Assembly: GCA_948665105.1 (NCBI GenBank) | Contig: CAPNGW010000093.1 | Coordinates: forward strand, 679-8,212 | Direction of reading: 5' to 3' | Source: an uncultured Lachnospiraceae bacterium | Lineage (GTDB): Bacteria; Bacillota; Clostridia; Lachnospirales; Lachnospiraceae | DNA: 7,534 bases | Shown: positions 1 through 6,327 of the stretch, in pieces | Layout: every line of letters begins with the position of its first letter | Numbering within the stretch: the stretch's first letter is position 1 | Translations under genes and position numbers: made by a program | The notes under the pieces: generated by a model | Database searches by the model: none | What the model saw: only the letters and a program-made list of their open reading frames with translations | Told to the model about the DNA's origin: nothing

Positions 1-405
1 TGCAATCGTAAATATCTTACACCCAATCCCAAAGACCTGCCCCTCCTTCTGGAACTCAATGGCAGGGGCTGCCACTGAATTGGCAAAGCCGGTGATTGGC
101 ACCAGCGCTCCGGCCCCGCCCCAGTTGGCCACAGATGGATAGAGATTCAGCCCTGTTAAAAGGATGCTTAGAAGCACCAGTATCATGCTGGTCCATGCCC
201 CGGAGGCCTCCTTGTCAAGCCCTGCATTCCCTGCGATATTCAGAATCACCTGTCCCAGACAGCAGATAATTCCCCCCACCACAAATGCCTTTAACATATT
301 GGCCCACAGGGAGTGGGTGGGTGTCACCTGCTTTACATATTCATTATAGTCCTGCTGCTGCCGCTGCTTTTCCTCTTTGGTGCCGGTTTCTCTGGTCAGT
401 CTCAT
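1..405 (-). CDS. spoVAC: Stage V sporulation protein AC, N-terminal part (3' end outside window)
   Basis: SpoVAC is the membrane component of the SpoVA channel; in Bacillus it behaves as a mechanosensitive channel for dipicolinic acid release. The frame is open from the ATG at 405 to the window edge, giving 135 residues of about 150. It starts MRLTRETGTKEEKQRQQDYN, has the family-like VTPTHSLWANMLKAFVVGG at the first membrane segment, and later a conserved stretch with LYPSVANWGGAGALVPITGF, then APAIEFQKEGQVFGIGCKIF. At least three hydrophobic segments are seen. A perfect AAGGAGGTGG precedes the ATG, the strongest ribosome binding site in this spoVA unit, in line with SpoVAC being a core subunit. 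The order spoVAA-AB-AC suggests spoVAD follows. Confidence 0.96.
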   Translation of the reverse strand, partial: MRLTRETGTKEEKQRQQQDYNEYVKQVTPTHSLWANMLKAFVVGGIICCLGQVILNIAGNAGLDKEASGAWTSMILVLLSILLTGLNLYPSVANWGGAGALVPITGFANSVAAPAIEFQKEGQVFGIGCKIFTIA

Positions 406-433
406 AACGGCCACCTCCTTTTTCAATTTTTTC

Positions 434-868
434 CTACTGTGCCATGCGGTTCGCATAAAAATAAAATGCTCCGACCATCTTGCCCAAAGCCATGGCAACC
501 AACACCCAGTCCTGCCCCACCTTCATCTTCGTCCGGCGGAACATGATGGGAAAGGTATTGAGAATCTCTGCCAGGGCCACGGACAGACAGCCGTTATAAA
601 TACCCGCTGCCAGGCCAAAGACCGCCGTAAGTCCCCTTCCTGTCCATCCACCCAGAGGAAGCCTCAGGTGAAATATGGACAAAAGCGTCCCGAAAATGCC
701 TCCCAGGAGAATGGCTGTCTCATAGGTGAGCACCCTGTTTACTGTGTGGGTTTTGCCGGCGAAGCGGGGCACCACCCCCAAGGTTACAATAAAAGCGAAT
801 ACGCCCGCCGCCACCGCGAAGCCGCCTGTCAGCCCAATGAAGCTCAAAAAAATTTCCTTAATCAACAT
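434..868 (-). CDS. spoVAB: Stage V sporulation protein AB
   Basis: SpoVAB is an integral membrane component encoded with SpoVAA and is thought to work with it in the dipicolinic acid channel complex. From the ATG at 868 the protein is 144 residues, close to Bacillus SpoVAB (about 141), and begins MLIKEIFLSFIGLTGGFAVA. Four hydrophobic segments are visible, with Gly-rich stretches such as ETAILLGGIFG, and the C-terminus is GAFYFYANRMAQ. I chose this start over the upstream in-frame ATG at 919 because AGAAAGGG lies at a suitable distance, the N-terminus then matches the family, and the overlap with spoVAA is 11 bp instead of 62. The TAG stop is 28 bp before spoVAC. Confidence 0.92.
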   Translation of the reverse strand: MLIKEIFLSFIGLTGGFAVAAGVFAFIVTLGVVPRFAGKTHTVNRVLTYETAILLGGIFGTLLSIFHLRLPLGGWTGRGLTAVFGLAAGIYNGCLSVALAEILNTFPIMFRRTKMKVGQDWVLVAMALGKMVGAFYFYANRMAQ

Positions 869-1499
869 TGACGTTTGTACCCTTTCTGCTACAGTTTTCC
901 ACAAATGTGGTATCCACATCCTGCTCGTACTTGCGCATCTGCACCTGCATGGGTGTGGGGTCGTGGGTCACTTTTTTGCGCCCGATGTGGTTAAAGAAAA
1001 TCAGAATTCCCAATGCCAGACCGATGGCATAGCACACCTCCAGGGTCGTGAAGCCGCTGGATTTAACTCCCATTACCTGCTGGTAAAATTTCTGAAACAC
1101 ATCTGCCACTCCCACGTCATTGTTGAAGGTCATAATGGTAAAGGCAGAGCCGAAAAATACCAGGATGCAGATAAGCACCGCCTTTATGATTCCCAGCCAC
1201 TTAGGCTCCTCCACGGGGATGTACTCCAGCACAAAATCCTGCTCCCCCAGATTCTGAATATCCAAAGACGGATACTCCCTGCCGATGTCCTCTATGATTT
1301 TCAGGATAGAAAACACTTCAATCTGCTGCTTTTTCTTCCCCTTCCCTGTGGGCTCATGGAAGGTGTGAACCTTCATGGTTTTCAGCTTGTGGATGATATC
1401 CGTGTTGGTGCAAGTGAGGCTGGCGATATCCTTAAGCACCACCCCTGGCTTGTGCACCGCCACGTTTCTACCGATTTTCAGGTACAGTGTGTCGCTCAT
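858..1499 (-). CDS. spoVAA: Stage V sporulation protein AA
   Basis: SpoVAA belongs to the SpoVA complex of the inner forespore membrane, which takes up dipicolinic acid during sporulation and releases it in germination; the separate role of SpoVAA is not well defined. The 213 residues form an N-terminal soluble domain (about 1-98) starting MSDTLYLKIGRNVAVHKPG, then two hydrophobic segments (about 101-124 and 154-172), and a C-terminal tail with HDPTPMQVQMRKYEQDVDTT, a stretch I associate with this family. The length agrees with Bacillus SpoVAA (about 206). The ATG overlaps the previous stop (ATGA), with GGGG upstream as a modest ribosome binding site, so expression probably depends on coupling. 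It overlaps spoVAB by 11 bp. Many clostridia carry only spoVAC, spoVAD and spoVAE, so the presence of this gene is informative. Confidence 0.93.
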   Translation of the reverse strand: MSDTLYLKIGRNVAVHKPGVVLKDIASLTCTNTDIIHKLKTMKVHTFHEPTGKGKKKQQIEVFSILKIIEDIGREYPSLDIQNLGEQDFVLEYIPVEEPKWLGIIKAVLICILVFFGSAFTIMTFNNDVGVADVFQKFYQQVMGVKSSGFTTLEVCYAIGLALGILIFFNHIGRKKVTHDPTPMQVQMRKYEQDVDTTFVENCSRKGTNVNVD

Positions 1500-1744
1500 A
1501 GGTATGCGCCCCAGAATTCCTCGCCGTCCTCATTCCCCGGTCCCTGATGCAGAGAATTGCCGGGCTGCTTCATGTCCTTGGAGGCATAGGCGCCGCCGGA
1601 CTCTGTTTTCCGTCCTCTGCTTACCAATGTTCCCTCTGTGATGTCCGACTTATCCCTGGCGTAATTCAGATAATAGAAAATGCCTCCCACAATGGCGATG
1701 ATAACCACTGACAGCAGGCAGATTCGGTAAAATTTATGACTCAT
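1496..1744 (-). CDS. Small single-span membrane protein leading the spoVA unit, function unknown
   Basis: I do not recognise this 82-residue protein. It starts MSHKFYRICLL, has one hydrophobic span at about residues 8-27 (rich in Val, Ile and Gly), and then a hydrophilic tail rich in Gly, Lys, Ser and Glu ending EEFWGAYL. No lipobox or convincing signal-peptidase site is visible. A GTG three codons upstream is possible, but the ATG at 1744 has the better-placed AAAGGAAGTGG. Reality is supported by its placement: it is the first gene after a SigG-type promoter, and its TGA stop overlaps the spoVAA ATG as ATGA, implying translational coupling. By inference it is made in the forespore and sits in the inner forespore membrane with the SpoVA proteins, perhaps as an accessory subunit. 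It could instead serve mainly as a coupling leader for spoVAA. Confidence 0.7.
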   Translation of the reverse strand: MSHKFYRICLLSVVIIAIVGGIFYYLNYARDKSDITEGTLVSRGRKTESGGAYASKDMKQPGNSLHQGPGNEDGEEFWGAYL

Positions 1745-1777
1745 GCTTTCCACTTCCTTTCCCGTTTTCCTTGGAAG

Positions 1778-1806
1778 TAGTATGAGTATTTTTTCAGATA
1801 TTATAC
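1778..1806 (-). promoter_or_regulatory. Predicted SigG-type forespore promoter for the spoVA unit
   Basis: On the minus strand, GTATA (1806-1802) and CATACTA (1784-1778) are separated by 17 bp. Both match the Bacillus SigG consensus (GHATR and CATWHTA) at every position, and the spacing is within the usual range. The -35 element overlaps the end of sigF, including part of its TAA stop. Transcription would start near 1771, about 27 nt before the ATG of the 82-residue gene. Bacillus spoVA is transcribed by SigG, so sequence and context agree. SigF recognises a related -10, so some SigF use is possible. Confidence 0.72.
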
Positions 1807-2517
1807 CGCAAGTTTTCGAAGACGCAGCAATATTTTTTTTTCCATACGACTGACCTGCACCTGGCTGATTCCCAAAGACAGCGCCACCTGTGCCTGGGTC
1901 TTGTCCTGATAATACCGCTGCTCAATCAAATCCCGCTCCATCTCCTGAAGCTGTTCCAGAAGCTGACCCAAAAGCATCCTGTTTAGCAAAAGCTCGTTCT
2001 CATCCCTTTTTTCCGGCAAACGGTCCGCCAGACAGACTTCGTTGCCATCGGACTGATACATGGATTTGTAGATGGATTCCACCTCCACATTGGCCTCCAG
2101 GGCAACGACGATTTCCTCCAGGGCAATGCCGGTGGCTTCCGACAGCTCCAGCAAGGTAATCTCACGGCCCAGCTCCTTATAAAGCCGCGCTTCGGCAGCC
2201 CGGATTCGGGCGGCATTTTCCTTCAGGCTCCGGCTTACCTTAATCATGCCGTCGTCCCGCAAAAACCGCTTAATCTCACCGGTAATCATTGGCACGGCAT
2301 AGGTGGAAAACCGCACCTCGTAAGAGATGTCAAACTTATCGATGGCCTTCATCAGGCCGATGCTGCCGATTTGAAACAGGTCCTCCATATCGTACCCCCG
2401 GTTGTCAAACCTTCGGACGATACTCCACACCAGTCCCAGATTGTTTTTCACCAGATTGTCCCTCGCTTCTTTATCCCCATGGTGTGACTGCTCGATTAAA
2501 GCGATGGTTTCATCCAT
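1801..2517 (-). CDS. sigF: RNA polymerase sporulation sigma factor SigF
   Basis: SigF is the first compartment-specific sigma factor; it directs early forespore transcription, including the gene for SigG. The 238 residues show region 2 (about 21-90) with VRRF, DLFQIG (46-51), FSTYAVPMITGEIKRFLRDD, then VSRSLKE at the start of region 3 (94-100). Region 4.2 is a helix-turn-helix (207-230), TQAQVALSLGISQVQVSRME, which is typical of the SigF/SigG/SigB group. It is a little shorter than Bacillus SigF (about 255). SigG is closely related, but direct linkage to spoIIAA-spoIIAB identifies SigF. AAAGG precedes the ATG, which lies 3 nt after spoIIAB. The last codons and the stop codon overlap the -35 element of a SigG-type promoter for the following genes. 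Confidence 0.97.
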   Translation of the reverse strand: MDETIALIEQSHHGDKEARDNLVKNNLGLVWSIVRRFDNRGYDMEDLFQIGSIGLMKAIDKFDISYEVRFSTYAVPMITGEIKRFLRDDGMIKVSRSLKENAARIRAAEARLYKELGREITLLELSEATGIALEEIVVALEANVEVESIYKSMYQSDGNEVCLADRLPEKRDENELLLNRMLLGQLLEQLQEMERDLIEQRYYQDKTQAQVALSLGISQVQVSRMEKKILLRLRKLAV

Positions 2518-2520
2518 ATC

Positions 2521-2943
2521 CTATGCCTTTCCGATTTTCTTTCTCATGGTGACCCTGGTCCCCTCTCCCACCCGGGAATCCACCCATACCTGGTCCATAA
2601 AGGCCTCCATAAAGGTGAATCCCATGCCGGACCGTTCCAGCTCCGGACGGGTGGTAAACAGAGGCTCTCTGGCCTTGTCGATGTCCACAATCCCTCTTCC
2701 TGTGTCAATGACACAGATTTCCACCTCCTGCTCTGCTATCTGGCAGGTGATAAACACCTTTCCCTCTTTCTGGTCATAGCCGTGTATAATGGCGTTGGTC
2801 ACCGCCTCGGATACAGCTGTCTTCACGTCCGCCAGCTCGTCCACCGTGGGATTTAAGCCCACAATAAATGCCCCCACGGCCACCCTTGCAAATCCCTCAT
2901 TTTCCGACTGGGATGTAAATTCCATCTTCATTTCTTTTTGCAT
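2521..2943 (-). CDS. spoIIAB: Anti-sigma F factor / serine kinase SpoIIAB
   Basis: SpoIIAB is a GHKL-fold ATPase that holds SigF inactive and phosphorylates SpoIIAA on serine. The 140 residues match the usual length. The N box SEAVTNAIIHGY carries Glu46 and Asn50, the expected catalytic-base and Mg-binding residues; the G1 box is DTGRGI (80-85) and the G2 region is SGMGFTFME (105-113). Arg20, at the position used in Bacillus to contact SpoIIAA and SigF, is present. The start is supported by AGGAGGGGG, which overlaps the spoIIAA stop codon, so translation of the two genes is probably coupled and their ratio fixed. Its TAG stop lies 3 nt before the sigF ATG. RsbW is the main alternative, but the gene order decides for SpoIIAB. 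Confidence 0.97.
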   Translation of the reverse strand: MQKEMKMEFTSQSENEGFARVAVGAFIVGLNPTVDELADVKTAVSEAVTNAIIHGYDQKEGKVFITCQIAEQEVEICVIDTGRGIVDIDKAREPLFTTRPELERSGMGFTFMEAFMDQVWVDSRVGEGTRVTMRKKIGKA

Positions 2944-2955
2944 TGTCTCCCCCTC

Positions 2956-3264
2956 CTAAAACTTCACGTCGATTACTTTATGTAAGCCCGATATCTGAAA
3001 AATTTTCTGAATCTGTGCATTTAAGTGGACGGCCCTGGTCCTGCCTCCCGCAAATTTCAGATTCCGGCACCGTCCCAGAATCACACCGATGCCGGAGCTG
3101 TCCATAAAAATGGTATCCTGAAAATCAAACACCAGTCCCCGTACCGGATAGCGGCTCATCAAAATATCCGTCTCCTCCTTCAAAAGCCCGGACGTATGGT
3201 GATCCACCTCACGGGGCATGCGGACAATCAGCTCCCCGGTCTCCTGTTCAAATCTGTGCTCCAT
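2956..3264 (-). CDS. spoIIAA: Anti-sigma F factor antagonist SpoIIAA
   Basis: SpoIIAA is a small cytoplasmic STAS-domain protein. In its unphosphorylated form it binds SpoIIAB and releases SigF; SpoIIAB phosphorylates it and the phosphatase SpoIIE reactivates it, which confines SigF activity to the forespore. Its 102 residues cover a single STAS domain, slightly shorter than the Bacillus protein. The phosphorylation motif MDSSGIGVILGR starts at residue 54, with Asp55 and the expected phospho-acceptor Ser56. The N-terminus (MEHRFEQETGELIVRMPREV) and the C-terminal ISGLHKVI also fit the family. Position immediately before spoIIAB and sigF distinguishes it from other STAS antagonists such as RsbV. 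AAGGAAGG precedes the ATG. The following gene starts 12 nt after its TAG stop. Confidence 0.96.
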   Translation of the reverse strand: MEHRFEQETGELIVRMPREVDHHTSGLLKEETDILMSRYPVRGLVFDFQDTIFMDSSGIGVILGRCRNLKFAGGRTRAVHLNAQIQKIFQISGLHKVIDVKF

Positions 3265-3331
3265 ACCATGTTTCCTTCCTTTTCATCTTAATTTACCGTC
3301 CATTATCGACGGGAACCAACTTTTTTTGCAT
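3265..3331 (-). promoter_or_regulatory. Presumed promoter region of the spoIIA operon
   Basis: This stretch between the terminator and spoIIAA should hold the operon promoter, which in spore formers is usually read by SigH and activated by phosphorylated Spo0A. I see no convincing SigH -35/-10 pair. One element on the minus strand, CGTCGAT (about 3311-3305), shares the GTCGA core of the Spo0A box TGTCGAA and lies within a short inverted repeat (CCGTC and GACGG, 3312-3308 and 3300-3296, 7-nt loop). AAGGAAGG before the spoIIAA ATG is its ribosome binding site. The regulatory assignment is mainly from knowledge of the operon. Confidence 0.3.
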
Positions 3332-3360
3332 AAGAAAAGACGCCATTTACAGATGACGTC
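3332..3360 (-). terminator. Rho-independent terminator after the TPR gene
   Basis: On the minus strand, GACGTCAT (3360-3353) pairs with ATGGCGTC (3346-3339) over 8 bp with one G-T wobble, with the 6-nt loop CTGTAA, followed by TTTTCTT. It starts 77 bp after the TPR stop codon and about 68 bp before spoIIAA, so it would separate the folC-TPR transcript from the sporulation operon. The plus strand of the same hairpin is followed by TTTTGTATTT and could also terminate, though no plus-strand gene is seen here. Confidence 0.75.
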
Positions 3361-3437
3361 TTTTGTATTTCTATTGCTGTTATCTTTTGTAAAGTCAGGA
3401 GCCCAATGCGCCTTGGAAGCATCCCTTAAGGGCCGGC

Positions 3438-4862
3438 TCATTCCTGTTCTGTATCCTCCGGATCCTCGGGAACTCCCAGCTCATCCACATACCGCTCTGC
3501 CGTCCGGGCCCGCTGTGTTCCCGGATACAGCTCCATGACACGCTGATAGTAAGTAACCGCCTGTTCGTTCTGTTCCAGCTCCCGATAAGACTGGGCCAGA
3601 TAGTAGACTGCATAGCCTTCCTGGTAGGTCTCGTCCGCATCCACAACAATCTGAAGCTTGCTTGATGCCTCCTCATAGTCTCGGCTGTTATATGCGGCTT
3701 CTCCCTGCTCATACAGGGTGTCAATATAACCCGCATTAATCTGAGCACTGATTTCCTGATAAATCGTGGAGGCATTCCCGGTAAGCGCCTGAGCATCCAC
3801 CTTCTCCAGAATGGCAGCTGCCGTCTCAACATCTTCCTTTACATAAGCATCATAGGCGCTCAAAAGCTGTTCGTGCATAGTGATGACACCCTGAATATCG
3901 CTTTCTTTGCCTTCCATCTCCGCAAGCTGTGCTTCCAGGCTCTCCACCTGCTGCTCCAGTGTCTGGATGGTCTGGTTCTTTGTGCTGATGGTATCATTGG
4001 CCTCCCGCACTGCCTGATTACTCTCGCTGACCACCTTCTGCCGGATGCTGGGAACCACCAGAAACCAGGTAATGAGCACACCGATAATCACCCCCACCAC
4101 AATATTCAAAATGGTGGAAACAGCCGAGTTGTCCTTGAAGGTGGCCGGATGGATAATGGTTTCATTGCCGCTCTGATAGGCAACCAGCTCCTCCTTCTCC
4201 TTACGGCCTTTCTCCTTGCGGCCCTTCTTCTTTGCTGACTGCTCTCCCTGGGTATTTCGGTTCATTTCCCGAAGATACCGGAGCGTAGTGGTATTGTTGG
4301 TATCGATTTTAGCCGCATTGCGCAGAGACCTTCTGGCCAGTTCGTACTGTCCTTCCTCCATGTACAGAAGGGCAAGGAGCTGATGCCCCTTCACCAGACG
4401 GGGATTTAAGCCCAGCACTTTTTTCAGCTGGATTACCGCCAAATCCTTGCTGTCCTGCCGGCAGTACATAAGGGCCTGATTGTATTTCTTGATGGTCTGA
4501 TTCAGAGAATCCAGCTTGTTCCCATTGGACTGGACGGAAGATAAGTACTTCTCCGCCATATTGTTCTCCGGGTGAAGACTCCGGCTGATTACCCACTCAC
4601 CCAGGGCATCCACCGTCTCCCCCATCTCGAAATAGACCAGCCCCAGAAGATTCCTGGCCGGAATATTACCTTTATAATACTTAAGGCTCCGCCGCAGCGA
4701 GGCTGCAGCCCCGGATAAATCCCGGACCCGGGCCTGCTCCAAACCCTCGTTGTAACACTGGTTGGAGCTGTGTATAATCTTTTTATATAGTTTCACATCA
4801 GCGCCGCAGGCAGGACAAAAGGCCTCTTTCCCCAACGCCGCACCACATTTATAGCATTCCAT
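3438..4862 (-). CDS. Zinc-ribbon, TPR-repeat, single-span membrane protein of unknown function
   Basis: This 474-residue protein has a clear architecture but no recognised specific function. Residues 3-19 form a zinc ribbon with two Cys pairs (CYKC and CPAC). Residues about 32-200 are TPR-like helical repeats, for example ARNLLGLVYFEMGETVDALG and the stretch LLALLYMEEGQYELARRSL. A Lys-rich linker (211-225) with two GRKEK units follows, then one hydrophobic span (about 248-270). A coiled coil rich in Gln, Glu and Leu (about 275-320) leads to further TPR-like repeats (about 325-460, for example AVYYLAQSYRELEQNEQAVT) and an acidic tail. By the positive-inside rule, the zinc ribbon and first repeats face the cytoplasm, and the coiled coil and second repeats lie outside. 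TPRs bind partner proteins, so it may be a scaffold across the membrane. AAAGG precedes the ATG. It is probably in the folC transcript and ends before a terminator. A sporulation role is possible only from its position. Confidence 0.88.
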   Translation of the reverse strand: MECYKCGAALGKEAFCPACGADVKLYKKIIHSSNQCYNEGLEQARVRDLSGAAASLRRSLKYYKGNIPARNLLGLVYFEMGETVDALGEWVISRSLHPENNMAEKYLSSVQSNGNKLDSLNQTIKKYNQALMYCRQDSKDLAVIQLKKVLGLNPRLVKGHQLLALLYMEEGQYELARRSLRNAAKIDTNNTTTLRYLREMNRNTQGEQSAKKKGRKEKGRKEKEELVAYQSGNETIIHPATFKDNSAVSTILNIVVGVIIGVLITWFLVVPSIRQKVVSESNQAVREANDTISTKNQTIQTLEQQVESLEAQLAEMEGKESDIQGVITMHEQLLSAYDAYVKEDVETAAAILEKVDAQALTGNASTIYQEISAQINAGYIDTLYEQGEAAYNSRDYEEASSKLQIVVDADETYQEGYAVYYLAQSYRELEQNEQAVTYYQRVMELYPGTQRARTAERYVDELGVPEDPEDTEQE

Positions 4863-4886
4863 ATATTTTCCTTTCTTAACCTGCGG

Positions 4887-5030
4887 CTATTGACCTTTTC
4901 TCACCTCTTTGAGCATCTCCTGCAAAATATCCGTCATATCCGTTAAGTCATGGTTGTATATGGCTTCCTCCGCCTCTTCCACTTCCAGGCTGGGTTGGAA
5001 CTTCTTCAATTCTTCTTCAAAACTAATCAT
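4887..5030 (-). CDS. Small acidic protein of 47 residues, function unknown
   Basis: I do not recognise this protein. It begins MISFEEELKKFQPSLEVEEA and ends in KEVRKGQ. It is strongly acidic (10 Glu and 3 Asp against 4 Lys and 1 Arg), has no membrane segment or signal peptide, and looks like one or two amphipathic helices. Support for a real gene is good. AGGAGGT lies 7 nt before the ATG, the ATG overlaps the folC stop by 8 bp (ATGATTAG), suggesting translational coupling, and the stop is 24 bp before the next gene, so it fills the gap between folC and the TPR gene. It is probably co-transcribed with folC. It could be a small cytoplasmic adaptor or a partner of the TPR protein, but nothing in the sequence shows this. 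Confidence 0.72.
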   Translation of the reverse strand: MISFEEELKKFQPSLEVEEAEEAIYNHDLTDMTDILQEMLKEVRKGQ

Positions 5031-6327
5031 CCGTATAACCTCCTTCTTCCTTCTTCAACTCTCCAATCAAATACAGAGAGCCCACACAAAACAGCTTCTG
5101 TCCCGGCTTCTTGCGGTTTAAGGCTTCCCTTAGCGCTTCCGTCGGCTTCTGAATGGCCGTCACTTTTATTTTCTTTCCCCATTGCCCTGCCACGTATCGG
5201 TACAGCGCGGACACCGGCAATGCTCTTTCGTTGTCGCTGATTTCAGTCAAAATAAACTCTTCCCAGCAGCCTTCACAAAGCAGCAGGTCAAGGGCCTCCT
5301 GCTCCCGCTTCCCCTGAACCATGGAAAAAAGCAGAATCGAGGGCTCCCTGGTCATCCTTCCCACAGTTTTCAGAAAGGCCTCCACGCCGGAAACGTTATG
5401 AGCTCCGTCCAGATATACATCCGGGTAAAGCTCCTCCATTCTCCCCGGCCATATGGTGCTTCGAAATCCCTCCCGGATGCTCTCATCCGTAATGGGAAAA
5501 TTGCTCATAAGCCTATGGACCGCCGCCAACGCCAGTGCAGCGTTTATCGCCTGATATTCCGCCGGAAAGGGGATGCTTATTCTAGTAACATCATAGCGGC
5601 TCTCATAGGAAAAATCAATATGTTTTCCGTCGTTTAATAAAATATTAATCTTATTGGGAGAAATTTTCTCAGCCTCTGCTCCTTTGGCTTTGGCCGCTTC
5701 CAAAATTACCGGCTCTGCCAAGGGCTCACTACCGTCAAAAATCACTGGCGCCCCGGGCTTTATAATCCCTGCCTTCTCTCCCGCTATGGCCTCAATGGTA
5801 TCTCCCAGAATCTCTGTATGCTCCAGACTAATGGAGGTAATGATGGTAAGGAGGGGATGAGCCACCACGTTGGTGGCATCCAGACGTCCCCCAAGACCGG
5901 TCTCCAGCACGATACATTCCACCTTCTCCTGGGCAAACAGAACCATGCCCACCGCAAAGATATATTCAAAGAAGGTGGGGTGGCTAAGACCCTCCTTTTG
6001 CATTTGCATCACAGTCCTTTTGACCACCTCTTCTGCCCTTAGGAATTGCTCTCTGGTGCAGGGCTCTCCGTTAATGCAAAACCGTTCCCGAAGGCTGACA
6101 AGATGCGGGGAGGTAAAAAGTCCGGTGCGGACACCGCTGACGGTGAGGATACTACTTAAGAATGCGCAGACGCTGCCCTTGCCGTTGCTTCCGGCCACAT
6201 GGATAGAAGGAGCCTGGTCCTGTGGGTTACCAAGGCGCTTCATCAGCTCCCGGGTGTGGCTCAGGCTGTTCTTCGTTGTGAATCTGGGAATATCGAGAAT
6301 TTTGGCTACGGTTTCTTCATAAGTCAA
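5023..6327 (-). CDS. folC: Folylpolyglutamate synthase / dihydrofolate synthase
   Basis: FolC is a cytoplasmic Mur-ligase-type enzyme that adds glutamate to reduced folates using ATP and, in bifunctional forms, joins glutamate to dihydropteroate. At 434 residues it has the usual length. Visible motifs are the P-loop GSNGKGS (46-52), TSPHL (72-76), ETGLGGRLDATN (142-153) and EKAGIIK (184-190), whose lysine corresponds to the carbamylated Lys of Mur-type ligases. DGAHN lies near residue 312 in the C-terminal domain. The start is TTG: it is the only start codon after the in-frame TAG four codons upstream, it gives the family-like N-terminus MTYEETV, and GGTGAT lies just before it. The next in-frame Met, residue 29, would remove conserved sequence. 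folC follows valS and overlaps the next small gene by 8 bp. Sequence reading alone does not settle whether it is bifunctional. Confidence 0.95.
   Translation of the reverse strand: MTYEETVAKILDIPRFTTKNSLSHTRELMKRLGNPQDQAPSIHVAGSNGKGSVCAFLSSILTVSGVRTGLFTSPHLVSLRERFCINGEPCTREQFLRAEEVVKRTVMQMQKEGLSHPTFFEYIFAVGMVLFAQEKVECIVLETGLGGRLDATNVVAHPLLTIITSISLEHTEILGDTIEAIAGEKAGIIKPGAPVIFDGSEPLAEPVILEAAKAKGAEAEKISPNKINILLNDGKHIDFSYESRYDVTRISIPFPAEYQAINAALALAAVHRLMSNFPITDESIREGFRSTIWPGRMEELYPDVYLDGAHNVSGVEAFLKTVGRMTREPSILLFSMVQGKREQEALDLLLCEGCWEEFILTEISDNERALPVSALYRYVAGQWGKKIKVTAIQKPTEALREALNRKKPGQKLFCVGSLYLIGELKKEEGGYTDD

Noticed and set aside
869..919. Longer spoVAB starting at the ATG at 919
   Set aside because: It would add 17 residues unlike the family, overlap spoVAA by 62 bp, and lack the well-placed AGAAAGGG that serves the ATG at 868.
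726..1547. Long plus-strand open frame of 273 codons opposite spoVAA and spoVAB
   Set aside because: It lies antisense to two well-supported genes, has no suitable ribosome binding site, and its translation is His- and Leu-rich without family features. It is a shadow of the minus-strand coding.
1745..1753. GTG start for the 82-residue membrane protein, giving 85 residues
   Set aside because: The AAAGGAAGTGG stretch lies too close to the GTG and at a good distance from the ATG at 1744. The choice does not change the protein character.
1751..1778. Possible 6-bp hairpin (ACTTCC with GGAAGT) before the small spoVA leader gene
   Set aside because: The upstream arm lies at or before the predicted transcription start, so it would not be in the SigG transcript; the match is short and purine-rich and could arise by chance.
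1801..2517. Assignment of the sigma factor as SigG
   Set aside because: The sequences are similar, but direct linkage to spoIIAA and spoIIAB identifies SigF; sigG is usually linked to spoIIGA and sigE.
3395..3832. Minus-strand open frame of 145 codons inside the TPR gene
   Set aside because: It is an alternative frame of the TPR gene with Arg- and Trp-rich translation, typical of an out-of-frame reading, and runs beyond the true stop only by chance.
5870..6322. Plus-strand open frame of 150 codons opposite folC
   Set aside because: It overlaps the conserved FolC motifs on the other strand and its translation has no recognisable domain.
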